DNA from: Herbaspirillum sp. RV1423
GTDB lineage: Bacteria; Pseudomonadota; Gammaproteobacteria; Burkholderiales; Burkholderiaceae_D
Reading direction: 5' to 3'
Assembly: GCF_000577615.1 (NCBI RefSeq)
Contig: NZ_CBXX010000006.1
Span: 186,001 to 250,000 of the forward strand
Length of the DNA stretch: 64,000 nt
This document shows, in pieces, positions 51,009 through 59,639 of this stretch. The first letter of the stretch is position 1; the number at the start of each line of letters is the position of its first letter. The position numbers and the translations under genes are program-made. The notes under the pieces were generated by a model that did not search any database, had not been told where the DNA came from, and worked only from the letters and a program-made list of their open reading frames with translations.

Positions 51009-51641
51009 TTATTTACGTTGATCAATCGCAAGCCGCAACGCCAGCGCGCCCAGCGTCAATCCCATGACGTAGCGTTGCGCCCGCATCCAGCAGGGATTGT
51101 TCGAAAAGAAGCCGGCGATGGCGCTGGCCGAGAAAATGATCATGCTGTTGACCGCGAAGCTGACTGCAATCTGCGTTGCGCCCAGCGTCACGCTTTGCAG
51201 CAGGACGTCGCCGTGCTCGGCGTGGATGAACTGCGGAAACAGCGAAATGTAAAACACGGCGACCTTGGGATTGAGCAGATTGGTGAAGAAGCCCATCTTG
51301 AACAAGGTCAGCTTGCTGTCCTGCGGCAGTTCGCGCGTCTGGAAAGGCGATGCGCCGTCGGGTTTGATCGCATTCCATGCCATCCACAGCAGATAGGCGG
51401 CGCCAAGGTACTTAATCAGATCGTAGGCCAGCGGGATCGCCAGAAATAGCGCTGTCAACCCGAAGGCCGCCGCCAGCATATGCACCACAAAACCCGCCGC
51501 CACGCCCAGCAGGGAAATCATCCCTGCGGCGCGCCCCTGGCAGATCGAGCGCGACACGCAATACATCATGTTGGGACCAGGCGTGAGCACCAGCACCAAT
51601 GCGGCCAGCGCGAAGATCAGCAGATCGTGCAGAGGAATCAT
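51009..51641 (-). CDS. LysE/RhtB-family amino-acid exporter inside the trp operon
   Basis: 210 residues from the ATG at 51641, preceded by AAAGG; a further in-frame start nine codons upstream is less likely. Six membrane segments are visible. The family motif LVLTPGPNMMYCVSRSICQG is in the first loop, and GAAYLLWMAWNAIKPDGASP in the middle. Members export amino acids or related metabolites. Its place between trpD (43 bases upstream) and trpC (33 bases downstream) suggests co-expression and perhaps tryptophan or anthranilate export, but this is inference. Confidence 0.88.
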   Translation of the reverse strand: MIPLHDLLIFALAALVLVLTPGPNMMYCVSRSICQGRAAGMISLLGVAAGFVVHMLAAAFGLTALFLAIPLAYDLIKYLGAAYLLWMAWNAIKPDGASPFQTRELPQDSKLTLFKMGFFTNLLNPKVAVFYISLFPQFIHAEHGDVLLQSVTLGATQIAVSFAVNSMIIFSASAIAGFFSNNPCWMRAQRYVMGLTLGALALRLAIDQRK

Positions 51642-51684
51642 GGTTATGCCTTTCTGCGCATAGGACAACTAATGAATGATGCAA

Positions 51685-52722
51685 TCAGGCCTTGCCGCCC
51701 AGTTGCCGGGTGACCTTGACGAAGGAATCGACCTTGGCCAGCGCCGCTCCCGAGGCGATGGTCTCACGCGCCTTGCGCAAGCCTTCCCCGATCGAACTTG
51801 CTACACCGGAGGCATAGAGCGCTGTGCCGGCATTGAGGGCGACGATGTCATGTACAGGGCCGGGCGTGCCTTTGAGCGCCTCGAAAATCTTTTCTTTCGA
51901 TTCGGCGGCATTGGCGACTTGCAGATTGCGGCTGGCGAACATGCTCATGCCGAAATCTTCAGGATGAATCTCGTATTCGCGGATTTCGCCGTTGACCAGT
52001 TCGCCGACCATGGTGGCGCCGCCCAATGTGACTTCATCGAGGTTGTCGCGCCCCCAGACCACGATCGCGTGTTGCGCGCCGAGGCGTTGCAGCACGCGCA
52101 CCTGGATGCCGACCAGGTCGGGATGGAATACGCCCATCAGGATATTCGGCGCGCCGGCCGGGTTGGTCAGCGGGCCGAGGATGTTGAAGATCGTGCGCAC
52201 GCCGAGTTCCTTGCGCACCGGTGCTGCGTGCTTCATGGCGGCGTGGTGGTTGGGCGCGAACATGAACCCGATACCGGTCTGGGCGATCGACTGCGCGACT
52301 TGTTCCGGTTGCAGGTTGATGTCGGCACCCAATGCTTCGAGCACGTCGGCGCTGCCGGATGAGGAGGAGACGCTGCGGCCCCCGTGTTTGGCCACGCGTG
52401 CGCCGGCTGCAGCGGCCACGAACATCGAGGCGGTGGAAATATTGAAGGTGTGTGCGCCGTCGCCGCCGGTGCCCACGATGTCCAGCAAATTGGCAGTGTC
52501 TGCCATCGGCACCTTGGTGGCGAATTCGCGCATGACCTGCGCAGCGGCGGCGATTTCACCGATGCTTTCTTTTTTGACGCGCAGGCCCATGGTGAGCGCA
52601 GCGATCATCACCGGCGACATTTCACCGCTCATGATCTGGCGGAACAGCGTCAGCATTTCATCGTGAAAAATTTCACGGTGCTCGATGCAGCGCAATAAGG
52701 CTTCTTGTGGCGTGATGGACAT
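51685..52722 (-). CDS. trpD: anthranilate phosphoribosyltransferase
   Basis: 345 residues from the ATG at 52722 ([20 protein letters not shown]), preceded by GGGGAAA. An alternative ATG at 52770 overlaps the trpG stop as ATGA and would add 16 residues, so coupling to trpG is possible. It joins anthranilate to PRPP. The PRPP/anthranilate motif is [20 protein letters not shown] (about 80). Other family segments are [20 protein letters not shown] and [20 protein letters not shown]. Confidence 0.95.
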   Translation of the reverse strand: MSITPQEALLRCIEHREIFHDEMLTLFRQIMSGEMSPVMIAALTMGLRVKKESIGEIAAAAQVMREFATKVPMADTANLLDIVGTGGDGAHTFNISTASMFVAAAAGARVAKHGGRSVSSSSGSADVLEALGADINLQPEQVAQSIAQTGIGFMFAPNHHAAMKHAAPVRKELGVRTIFNILGPLTNPAGAPNILMGVFHPDLVGIQVRVLQRLGAQHAIVVWGRDNLDEVTLGGATMVGELVNGEIREYEIHPEDFGMSMFASRNLQVANAAESKEKIFEALKGTPGPVHDIVALNAGTALYASGVASSIGEGLRKARETIASGAALAKVDSFVKVTRQLGGKA

Positions 52723-52766
52723 GATGTCGGTTTCCCCGGATGGTGTTGTCAGCGAACCGTCGGCGC

Positions 52767-53342
52767 TCATGAGTGCGCGGTGCCGGTCAGGAAGTTCTTC
52801 AGCAAGGCATGGCCGTGTTCCGACAGGATCGACTCGGGGTGGAACTGCACACCCTGCAAGTCGAACTCCTTGTGGCGCACGCCCATGATTTCGCCATCAT
52901 CGGTCCAGGCGGTGACTTCGAGGCAATCGGGCAGCGAAGCGCGTTCGATGGCCAGCGAGTGGTAGCGGATCACGGTGTAGGGGCTGGGAATATTCTTGAA
53001 GACGCCGACGCCGGTATGGGCGATCTTGGATGTCTTGCCGTGCATGACCTGTTTGGCGCGCACGATCTTGCCGCCGAAGGCTTCGCCGATGGCCTGGTGG
53101 CCGAGGCAGACGCCGAGGATGGGCAGTTTGCCGGAGAAACGCTTGAGCAGGTCAATGCAGATGCCAGCCTCTTTCGGGCTGCACGGGCCGGGCGACAGGC
53201 AGATGCGTGCCGGATTCAGTTTTTCGATGTCGTCGAGCGTGATCTCATCGTTGCGGATGGTCAGCACTTCTTCGCCAAGCTCGCCGAAATATTGCACCAG
53301 GTTATAGGTGAAAGAATCGTAGTTGTCGATCATGAGGAGCAT
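52767..53342 (-). CDS. trpG: anthranilate synthase component II (glutamine amidotransferase)
   Basis: 191 residues. It supplies ammonia from glutamine to TrpE. The class I amidotransferase nucleophile is the cysteine of [20 protein letters not shown] (about residue 79), and the His-Glu pair is in [13 protein letters not shown]. The N-terminal [20 protein letters not shown] is typical. The trpE gene that usually lies directly upstream is absent. Instead a structured leader and unrelated small ORFs are found. The protein could also serve PabB in folate synthesis. Confidence 0.94.
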   Translation of the reverse strand: MLLMIDNYDSFTYNLVQYFGELGEEVLTIRNDEITLDDIEKLNPARICLSPGPCSPKEAGICIDLLKRFSGKLPILGVCLGHQAIGEAFGGKIVRAKQVMHGKTSKIAHTGVGVFKNIPSPYTVIRYHSLAIERASLPDCLEVTAWTDDGEIMGVRHKEFDLQGVQFHPESILSEHGHALLKNFLTGTAHS

Positions 53343-53378
53343 ATTTATAGTAACCCTTTGATTTTGCTGAATTTTTAA

Positions 53379-53459
53379 TGTTCTTGGGCAATTTCTTGCC
53401 CGGTAGCTTGTCCGGTTTTTTGTCGCAGGGACAAGAACCTATCGGACTGCTCAAGAACA
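53379..53459 (-). promoter_or_regulatory. structured leader upstream of trpG with nested inverted repeats
   Basis: An outer 8-bp stem (TGTTCTTG 53379-53386 with CAAGAACA 53452-53459) encloses two hairpins: GGGCAA/TTGCCC (53386-53401, TTTC loop) and CTTGTCC/GGACAAG (53407-53435). On the trpG strand the motif GTTCTTG occurs twice and could pair alternatively with the CAAGAA segments. The distal end is 37 bases before the trpG start. No run of tryptophan codons is present, so it is not a classical peptide attenuator. Confidence 0.45.
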
Positions 53460-53601
53460 ATCGGAATGCACACGCGAAACGTGGCGGCGAAGCCGCCTAG
53501 CAGTACCAATGTCAGGAACGCCATCGAGCCGGCGAGGCGGCAGGCTGTTTATTGACGGCAAAGTGGCAGGATGTTTTCATCGATTTGAAGGGAGACCTAA
53601 A

Positions 53602-53937
53602 GTGCTCGGATACTTGAAAAAGTATAACCGAGATCGCGGCATAGCAGAAATTGAAGAGGAGGGCAGGTTTGCCGTACGCACGCGACGCACCGATTCCGGC
53701 TGCGGCCGGCGCGAGGTCAATCTGGATCGCCCTGAGCGCATAGATGGCCGAGGCTATTCGTGGATGGGCGCAATATGCGATGTGCCGGATGCATTCACCT
53801 CCGACCGATCTACAGTCATTGTTACGGACTGGAATCGCTTCGGCCGGCTCGCTGGCGGCGCGTGCCTTAAGGGGGCGGCGCGGTTGCCTGGCAGGTGCAA
53901 TTTTCAGATTGAAGCCAATGAAATCAAGGCTTGCTGA
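53602..53937 (+). CDS. hypothetical protein with cold-shock-like N-terminus
   Basis: 111 residues from a GTG at 53602, six bases after AGGGAGA. Residues 1-25 (MLGYLKKYNRDRGIAEIEEE) follow the spacing of the cold-shock-domain start (G-x-V-K-W-F-N-x-x-K-G-F-G-F-I), but the aromatic RNA-binding positions are mostly replaced. The rest is arginine-rich and unrecognised. Its end overlaps the convergent small gene at 53904-54152 by 34 bases. A frame on the opposite strand (53512-53967) is an alternative, but has no motif. Reality of the gene is uncertain. Confidence 0.4.
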   Translation: MLGYLKKYNRDRGIAEIEEEGRFAVRTRRTDSGCGRREVNLDRPERIDGRGYSWMGAICDVPDAFTSDRSTVIVTDWNRFGRLAGGACLKGAARLPGRCNFQIEANEIKAC

Positions 53938-54152
53938 TTGGTGCGATCGTCGGGCATGCAGGCCCACAGACTGATATATGCATCCTTATCGACGATGCCG
54001 GCATTTCCGTGCCGGTGCGCCTGCACTACCTTGTCGATCGCGGCGGCGACCTGCATTGCTGCATGCGGTCCGAGTAGCGGATCTCTGAGTATCGTTTCGA
54101 GTTCTTGCAATAAGGCGATGGCAGGACTGACGCAATGCAAAGCTGACTTCAT
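53904..54152 (-). CDS. small hypothetical protein
   Basis: 82 residues from the ATG at 54152, seven bases after GGGAGA; the frame extends to 54269 but without such a site. The product has a helical, alanine-rich middle (GPHAAMQVAAAIDKVVQAHR) and a short C-terminal half. No family is recognised. It lies between acdS and the other small ORF. It may be expressed downstream of acdS or alone. Confidence 0.45.
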   Translation of the reverse strand: MKSALHCVSPAIALLQELETILRDPLLGPHAAMQVAAAIDKVVQAHRHGNAGIVDKDAYISLWACMPDDRTNQQALISLASI

Positions 54153-54200
54153 GACGAGTCTCCCGGTAACCAACTGATAGAAGAACGAGGCAAGCGGCAT

Positions 54201-54228
54201 GCCATCGGCAATAACTACCGCCGATGGC
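54201..54228. repeat. 9-bp perfect inverted repeat downstream of acdS
   Basis: GCCATCGGC (54201-54209) and GCCGATGGC (54220-54228) pair around a 10-nt loop. It is 53 bases after the acdS stop on the minus strand. No U-tract follows, so it is an mRNA-end or non-canonical terminator hairpin at best. Confidence 0.45.
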
Positions 54229-54280
54229 GCGGGAATGCAGAAGCAGTACGGAACGCGATGAAGAATCAAGCAGCGGCGTC

Positions 54281-55297
54281 TCAGCCGTTGCGGAAGATGA
54301 AGCTGTAGGCATTGAGCGCCGGGGCGCCGCCAAGATGGGCGTAGAGCACTTTGGAGCCGGCCGGGAATTCACCCAGACGGACTTTCTCTATCATGCCGTG
54401 CATCGACTTGCCTTCGTACACCGGGTCGGTCAGCATGCCTTCGGTACGCGCACACAGGCGGATTGCCTCGAGCGTGCCGTCGTTGGGCAAGCCGTATTCC
54501 GGACCGCCGAAACGGGTATCCAGCACTACGTCCTTTTCGGTAATGTCGCGGTTCAGTTCCACCAGGGCGGCGGTATTTTTTGCGATGCGCAGGATCTGAT
54601 CGAAGGTCTGCTGCGGCTTGGCCGAGGCATCGATGCCGATCACGCGGTCGGCGCGGCCATCGGCGGCAAAGCCTACTACCATGCCAGCCTGGGTGCTGCC
54701 TGTGACGGCGCAGGTGACGATATAGTCGAACTTGAAGCCGAGTTCTGCTTCCTGCTGGCGCACTTCTTCGGCGAACGCCACGAAGCCGAGACCTCCCTTG
54801 GGATGTTCGGAGCAGCCGGCCGGGATCGGAAACGGTTTGCCGCCGGCGCGGCGCACGCTTTCCATGGCGTCTTCCCAGCTCTTGCGAATGCCGATGTCGA
54901 AACCCGATGCGTCCAGACGCACGTCGGCGCCCATGATGCGCGACATTTCGATATTGCCGACGCGGTCATAGACGGCATCCGAGTAGTTGACCCAGTTCTC
55001 TTGCACCAGCACGCATTTCAGACCGAGGTGGGCAGCTACCGCCGCCACTTGGCGGGTCTGGTTGGATTGGATGCCGCCAATCGACACCAGCGTATCGTAG
55101 CCGCCTTCGAGCGCCTCCGGGATCAGGTATTCCAGCTTGCGCGTCTTGTTTCCGCCGAAGGCCAGGCCGCTGTTGCAGTCTTCGCGTTTGGCGTACAGAT
55201 CCACCTTGCCGCCCAGGTGGGCGCTCAGGCGTTTGAGCGGTTGGATCGGCGTCGGTCCGAAGGTCAGAGGGTAACGGGAAAATTTTTTCAGATTCAT
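54281..55297 (-). CDS. acdS: 1-aminocyclopropane-1-carboxylate deaminase
   Basis: 338 residues from the ATG at 55297 ([20 protein letters not shown]), preceded by TAGGAGC; this is exactly the usual AcdS length. It degrades the plant ethylene precursor ACC to 2-oxobutanoate and ammonia. The PLP lysine is K51 in FGGNKTRK. The [16 protein letters not shown] segment carries the tyrosine-glutamate pair that separates true ACC deaminases from D-cysteine desulfhydrases, and the C-terminal [13 protein letters not shown] fits too. The regulator acdR is divergent. The 2-oxobutanoate product joins the pathway served by IlvA in this window. Confidence 0.95.
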   Translation of the reverse strand: MNLKKFSRYPLTFGPTPIQPLKRLSAHLGGKVDLYAKREDCNSGLAFGGNKTRKLEYLIPEALEGGYDTLVSIGGIQSNQTRQVAAVAAHLGLKCVLVQENWVNYSDAVYDRVGNIEMSRIMGADVRLDASGFDIGIRKSWEDAMESVRRAGGKPFPIPAGCSEHPKGGLGFVAFAEEVRQQEAELGFKFDYIVTCAVTGSTQAGMVVGFAADGRADRVIGIDASAKPQQTFDQILRIAKNTAALVELNRDITEKDVVLDTRFGGPEYGLPNDGTLEAIRLCARTEGMLTDPVYEGKSMHGMIEKVRLGEFPAGSKVLYAHLGGAPALNAYSFIFRNG

Positions 55298-55511
55298 GGG
55301 TGAAGCTCCTAAGGTCAGAATGGGTATCCAGGCATCCAGGCTTTGGAAGAAAGATGGCATGGCGGGCTTTCGATGTCGCTCTCGATGTCGATCGCGCTGA
55401 GCTTCATTCTAAAAATTAATGCGCGCATCATGGTTGTGAAATTCGACTATTATTCAATGCAGAAAATCAGGAAAATGAATAGATGGAATTATTTATTGTG
55501 AGATATTGAAT
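55298..55511. promoter_or_regulatory. acdS-acdR divergent control region
   Basis: 214 AT-rich bases. ATGCGCGCAT at 55419-55428 is a perfect 10-bp palindrome within a TTAATGCGCGCATCA context. A further AT-rich segment (ATTATTTATTGTGAGATATT) lies directly before acdR. By analogy with known acdS systems, the Lrp-type AcdR and CRP/FNR-type factors would bind here, but exact boxes cannot be assigned. Confidence 0.45.
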
Positions 55512-56021
55512 ATGAGAGCAACAAAATTACGTGAAAAGAATGTCGCCGCCGAATCGTTCAGCGATATTCTCGACCGCACCGATCGCGCCATCCTCAAGCA
55601 GTTGCAGCGCGACGCATCGATTTCCAACGTGGCGCTGGCAGTCAAGGTCAACCTCAGCGCGCCGGCCTGCCTGCGGCGCGTGGAGCGGCTCAAGGAACTG
55701 GGACTGATCAAGGGGATAGTGGCGTTGCTCAACCCGCGCGCGCTCGATGCGGGCACGCTGGTGATGATAGGAGTGGTGCTGGATCGCTCCACGCCGGAGT
55801 CGTTCATGGCCTTTGAAAAGGCGGCGCAAAAAGTTCATGGCTGCCTGGAGTGCCATGTGGTCACGGGCGAGTTCGATTACTTCATGCTGGTGCGCACCAA
55901 GGACAATGACAGCTTCAACAAGCTGCATGCGGAACAATTGCTGTACCTGCCGGGGGTGCGCCAGATACGCACTTTCATGGTGATCAAACAGGTGTTGTCC
56001 ACCACCCAGTTGCACCTGTAA
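55512..56021 (+). CDS. acdR: Lrp/AsnC-family regulator of acdS
   Basis: 169 residues from the ATG at 55512; a TTG six bases upstream is less likely. The N-terminal helix-turn-helix is ILDRTDRAILKQLQRDASIS with VALAVKVNLSAPACLRRVER (about 20-65). The C-terminal RAM/ACT-like domain contains VHGCLECHVVTGEFDYFMLV and LLYLPGVRQIRTFMVIKQVL. Lrp-type proteins divergent from acdS activate it in response to ACC in known systems, which supports the name. Confidence 0.88.
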   Translation: MRATKLREKNVAAESFSDILDRTDRAILKQLQRDASISNVALAVKVNLSAPACLRRVERLKELGLIKGIVALLNPRALDAGTLVMIGVVLDRSTPESFMAFEKAAQKVHGCLECHVVTGEFDYFMLVRTKDNDSFNKLHAEQLLYLPGVRQIRTFMVIKQVLSTTQLHL

Positions 56022-56051
56022 TGACTACTGGCGGAGCGCAGGCGACCGTGC

Positions 56052-56975
56052 TCAGGCCGGAGTGGATTCCTTGTTCAATTCCGCCAGCAGGTATTCCAGG
56101 AAAATTTCGACGATACGCGGCAGGGTACGGCCGGCCAGCGTCTGCACCTCGGCATAGCGGCCGTCCAGCGCGCGATCGCGGATCGGCCGCGTCACCAGTT
56201 GGCCGGTGCCGATGCGATAGCGCACGGTGATTTCGCCGGTGATCGAGAGGGCATCGCCTTCGAGCAGATAGTTGTGCAGGGTCTGGATGTAATTGCTGGT
56301 GAGCACCGGCTCGAACACCAGTTGTTGGCGGCTGCAAGCCAGGTCGAACAATTGCCGCAGCGTGGTATGCGGGTCCGGCAGCGCCAGCGGATAAGGCCGC
56401 AGTTGCGCCAGCGTGACCTGCTTGAAACGACTCAGTGGATGATCCGCCCGCATCACCAGCAGCACCGGCGCCAGTTGCTGGTGGACGATCTTGATATCCG
56501 GTTCGGGCTGGCGGTTGAAGGTTACGCCGAGGTCGGCATTGCCCTCGCGGACCTGGCGCGAGACCAGTGCCGGCGGACCGACATAGACCTGAAACAGGAT
56601 CGCCGGATACTTTTGCTGGAACGAACGGATCAGGCGCGGCAGAAAGTCGATGCCGAAACCCTCCGACGACGCCACCCGGATTCGGCCGCTGCGCAAGCCC
56701 TTAAGCGCCAGCAGGTCGGCCACCACACGGTCGGCCTCGAGCGCCACCTTCTGGGCGTGCGCGGCCAGCATTTCGCCGCCGGCGCTCAACACCATGCCGC
56801 GCGGGCGCCGCTCGAACAAGACCGTGTCGAGCATTTCTTCAAGGCTGCTGATCTGGCGGCTAATGGCCGAACTGGCAACATTGAGCCGTTGCGACGCCTC
56901 GCTGATCGAACCGCAACGCACCACCTCCAGGAAATAGCGCAGCGCGGTGTCTTGCAGATATTGCGATTTCATCAT
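56052..56975 (-). CDS. LysR-family regulator divergent from the peptide ABC operon
   Basis: 307 residues; a second ATG one codon later is equally possible. The helix-turn-helix is LRYFLEVVRCGSISEASQRL with VASSAISRQISSLEEMLDTV (about 12-52). The effector domain includes SGRIRVASSEGFGIDFLPRL and VREGNADLGVTFNRQPEPDI. It is divergent from the transporter operon beginning at 57145 and is its probable regulator. It converges with acdR, 30 bases apart. Confidence 0.88.
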   Translation of the reverse strand: MMKSQYLQDTALRYFLEVVRCGSISEASQRLNVASSAISRQISSLEEMLDTVLFERRPRGMVLSAGGEMLAAHAQKVALEADRVVADLLALKGLRSGRIRVASSEGFGIDFLPRLIRSFQQKYPAILFQVYVGPPALVSRQVREGNADLGVTFNRQPEPDIKIVHQQLAPVLLVMRADHPLSRFKQVTLAQLRPYPLALPDPHTTLRQLFDLACSRQQLVFEPVLTSNYIQTLHNYLLEGDALSITGEITVRYRIGTGQLVTRPIRDRALDGRYAEVQTLAGRTLPRIVEIFLEYLLAELNKESTPA

Positions 56976-57144
56976 GAGCCTCTCTATGAAGATGGTATCG
57001 GCGATCAGTCAATCCGGCGTCGGTTTCTCATTTCGGCAACGCAGACATAGTAATTCTCTAATTGTTGCATCGCCATATTGTGACCTAGACTGCTTTCGAC
57101 GTCCTGGTTTTTCTCAAACTATTTTCTTCGAAGGAAGCTTAGGC

Positions 57145-58683
57145 ATGAAAGCAATAAGCAAAAGCATGGCTGCATGGGCGCGATGTGCATTGCTGGCGGC
57201 GGGGGCCACAGCGTCGATGTCTGCGCTGGCCAACAAAGCCAACGACACGCTGGTGTACGCCTCCGACAGCGAAGTGGAAAACATCAGCCAGTATCACAAC
57301 AATCTGCGCGAGGGTGTGATCCTGGCGCATCTGATCTGGGATACGCTGGTCTATCGCGATCCCAAGAGCGGCGAATACAAACCGCAACTGGCTACTTCCT
57401 GGAAATGGGAGTCGCCCACCGCGCTGGTGCTTGAGTTGCGTCAGGGCGTGCAGTTCCAGAATGGCGACAAGTTCACTGCCGACGACGTGGCGTTCACCTT
57501 CAACTATGTGGTGTCCAACGAATCGAAGGCGGTCACACGGCAGAACACCGACTGGATCAAGGATGCTGAAAAGATCGGCGACTACAAAGTGCGGATCAAC
57601 CTCAAGCGCCCGTTCCCGGCGGCGCTGGAATATCTGGCCGGGCCGCTGCCCATCTATCCCGGCGCTTACTTCAAGAAAGTCGGCCTGGAAGGTTTCAGCA
57701 AGGCGCCAGTCGGCACCGGTCCTTATAAGGTGACCAGCGTCACGCCAGGCCAGGGCGTCACTCTGGTCAAGAACACCGGCTATTTCAAGGACAGTCCACA
57801 GGGGCAGCCCAAGATAGGCAACATCAAGTTTGTCGTGATTCCCGATCCGGAAACCCGTGCGGCGCAACTCATGACCGGCGCCATCGACTGGATCTGGCGG
57901 GTGCCGGCCGACCAGGCCGAGTCGCTCAAGAGCACGCCCAAGATCAGCGTGCAAAGCGGTGAAACCATGCGCGTCGGTTTCGTCACCATTGATGCTCAGG
58001 GTTCGTCTGCTCCCAATTCGCCATTCAAGGATCTGCGCGTACGCCAGGCCATCAACATGGCGATCAACCGCAAGGGAATTGCCGAGAACCTGATGCGCGG
58101 CGGCAGTCAGCCGGTGTATGCGGCGTGCTTCCGGGCCCAGTTCGGCTGCGATCCCAAGGTGGCAATCAAATACGATTACAACCCGGCCAAGGCCAAGGAA
58201 CTGCTGGCAGCGGCCGGTTTCCCGAACGGCTTTGATACCGAGATTTACGCCTACCGCGAGCGTGAAGTGGCTGAGGCCATCATCGGCGACCTGCACAAGA
58301 TCGGCATCCGTGCGCGTCTGCATTACATGAAGTTCGCGGCGTTGCAAGCCGAATACCGCGCCGGCAAGACGCCGCTGACTTTCCAGGCGTGGGGTTCGTT
58401 TTCCATGAATGACGCTTCGGCTTTCCTGGGAGTCTGGTTCAAGGGCGGCAGCGATGACATTACCAAGGATCCGCAGTTGCGTCAGTGGCTGGAAATTGCC
58501 GACACCTCGACCGATCCGGCGACGCGCAAGGCCAACTACAGCAAGGCGCTGGAGTCGATTTCCAAGCAGGCGTTCATGGCGCCGTTGTTCTCTTATTCGA
58601 CTTTCTATGCCTACAACTCGCAGCTCAAGTTCCAGGGTTATCCGGACGAACTGCCGCGCTTCTACGAAGCTAGCTGGAAATAA
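57145..58683 (+). CDS. ABC transporter periplasmic peptide-binding protein
   Basis: 512 residues from the ATG at 57145; the in-frame extension upstream overlaps the LysR gene and is rejected. A signal peptide (WARCALLAAGATASMSALAN) starts the protein. The SBP family 5 fold follows (LREGVILAHLIWDTLVYRDP, VQFQNGDKFTADDVAFTFNY, VRQAINMAINRKGIAENLMR), as in OppA/DppA. It would capture peptides or related compounds for the permease encoded immediately downstream. The associated M20 peptidase suggests a peptide or acylated amino-acid substrate. Confidence 0.92.
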   Translation: MKAISKSMAAWARCALLAAGATASMSALANKANDTLVYASDSEVENISQYHNNLREGVILAHLIWDTLVYRDPKSGEYKPQLATSWKWESPTALVLELRQGVQFQNGDKFTADDVAFTFNYVVSNESKAVTRQNTDWIKDAEKIGDYKVRINLKRPFPAALEYLAGPLPIYPGAYFKKVGLEGFSKAPVGTGPYKVTSVTPGQGVTLVKNTGYFKDSPQGQPKIGNIKFVVIPDPETRAAQLMTGAIDWIWRVPADQAESLKSTPKISVQSGETMRVGFVTIDAQGSSAPNSPFKDLRVRQAINMAINRKGIAENLMRGGSQPVYAACFRAQFGCDPKVAIKYDYNPAKAKELLAAAGFPNGFDTEIYAYREREVAEAIIGDLHKIGIRARLHYMKFAALQAEYRAGKTPLTFQAWGSFSMNDASAFLGVWFKGGSDDITKDPQLRQWLEIADTSTDPATRKANYSKALESISKQAFMAPLFSYSTFYAYNSQLKFQGYPDELPRFYEASWK

Positions 58684-58713
58684 TCGTCATCATCGTCACC
58701 AAGGATCGCCGCC

Positions 58714-59631
58714 ATGTTGATCTATATCCTGCGTCGTCTGCTGATCGCCTTGTGCGTCGCCGTGACGGTATCGGTGGTCAGTTTTTCGCTGCTGCACATG
58801 TCGGGCGACCTGGCCACGGCGATTGCCGGGCCGGAGGCCACCGGCGCGCAAGTGGAGGCGATCCGCGTGCAATTCGGTCTGGACCGGCCCATGAGCACGC
58901 AATACCTGGAATGGCTGGGTAACGCCCTGCATCTGGATTTCGGCAAGTCGTTCTACTTCCAGGCGCAAGTCATGGACATGGTGGCAGAACGTTTGCCCAT
59001 CACTCTCAAGCTGGGTGGCATCGCCCTGCTGCTGGCGGTGGTGGTGGCGATTCCGCTGGGCGTGCTGGCGGCGATTTATCGCGACACCTGGCTGGACCGG
59101 ATGGCGCTGGTGATTGCCGTGGTCGGGCAGGCCATGCCGAGCTTCTGGTTTGGCCTGACGCTGATCCTTATTTTTGCGGTCACCTTGCACTGGTTGCCGG
59201 TATCCGGTAATGAAGAATGGCAAAACTTCGTGCTGCCCGCGGTGGCTCTCGGTTACTACGCGATGCCGGCGATGATGCGGCTGACCCGCGCCGGCATGCT
59301 CGAAGTGCTCGGTTCGGATTACATCCGCACGGCGCGCGCCAAGGGACTGGGCAAGGGCAAGGTGATTTTCAAGCATGCGTTGCGCAACGCGATCATTCCG
59401 GTGGTGGCGCTGGCGGCAGTAGAGCTGGGCTTCATGCTGGGCGGATCGGTGGTGATCGAGTCGGTCTATTCAATGCAGGGCCTGGGCCAACTGGCCTGGG
59501 ACGCAATCTCGCGCAACGATTATCCGGTGGTGCAGGCGGTGGTGTTGATCATCGCCATGTTCTATATCGGCCTGACTTTTCTTGCCGATGTGATCAACGC
59601 CATGCTTGATCCACGCATCCGTACCCGTTAG
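58714..59631 (+). CDS. ABC transporter permease (DppB type)
   Basis: 305 residues, preceded by AAGGA. N-terminal MLIYILRRLLIALCVAVTVS is the typical first helix of DppB/OppB permeases. Six membrane segments are present. The EAA-like cytoplasmic loop is SDYIRTARAKGLGKGKVIFK (about 205-224). It pairs with the DppC-type permease, whose start is nine bases downstream. Confidence 0.93.
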   Translation: MLIYILRRLLIALCVAVTVSVVSFSLLHMSGDLATAIAGPEATGAQVEAIRVQFGLDRPMSTQYLEWLGNALHLDFGKSFYFQAQVMDMVAERLPITLKLGGIALLLAVVVAIPLGVLAAIYRDTWLDRMALVIAVVGQAMPSFWFGLTLILIFAVTLHWLPVSGNEEWQNFVLPAVALGYYAMPAMMRLTRAGMLEVLGSDYIRTARAKGLGKGKVIFKHALRNAIIPVVALAAVELGFMLGGSVVIESVYSMQGLGQLAWDAISRNDYPVVQAVVLIIAMFYIGLTFLADVINAMLDPRIRTR

Positions 59632-59639
59632 GAGCCGCC

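Noticed and set aside
53343-53520. classical trp attenuator with leader peptide
   Set aside because: No short ORF with tandem tryptophan codons is present on the trpG strand; only the stem array remains.
53512-53967. 151-codon minus-strand ORF opposite the cold-shock-like ORF
   Set aside because: No good ribosome site or motif; the plus-strand frame has AGGGAGA at proper spacing and is slightly preferred, though neither is certain.
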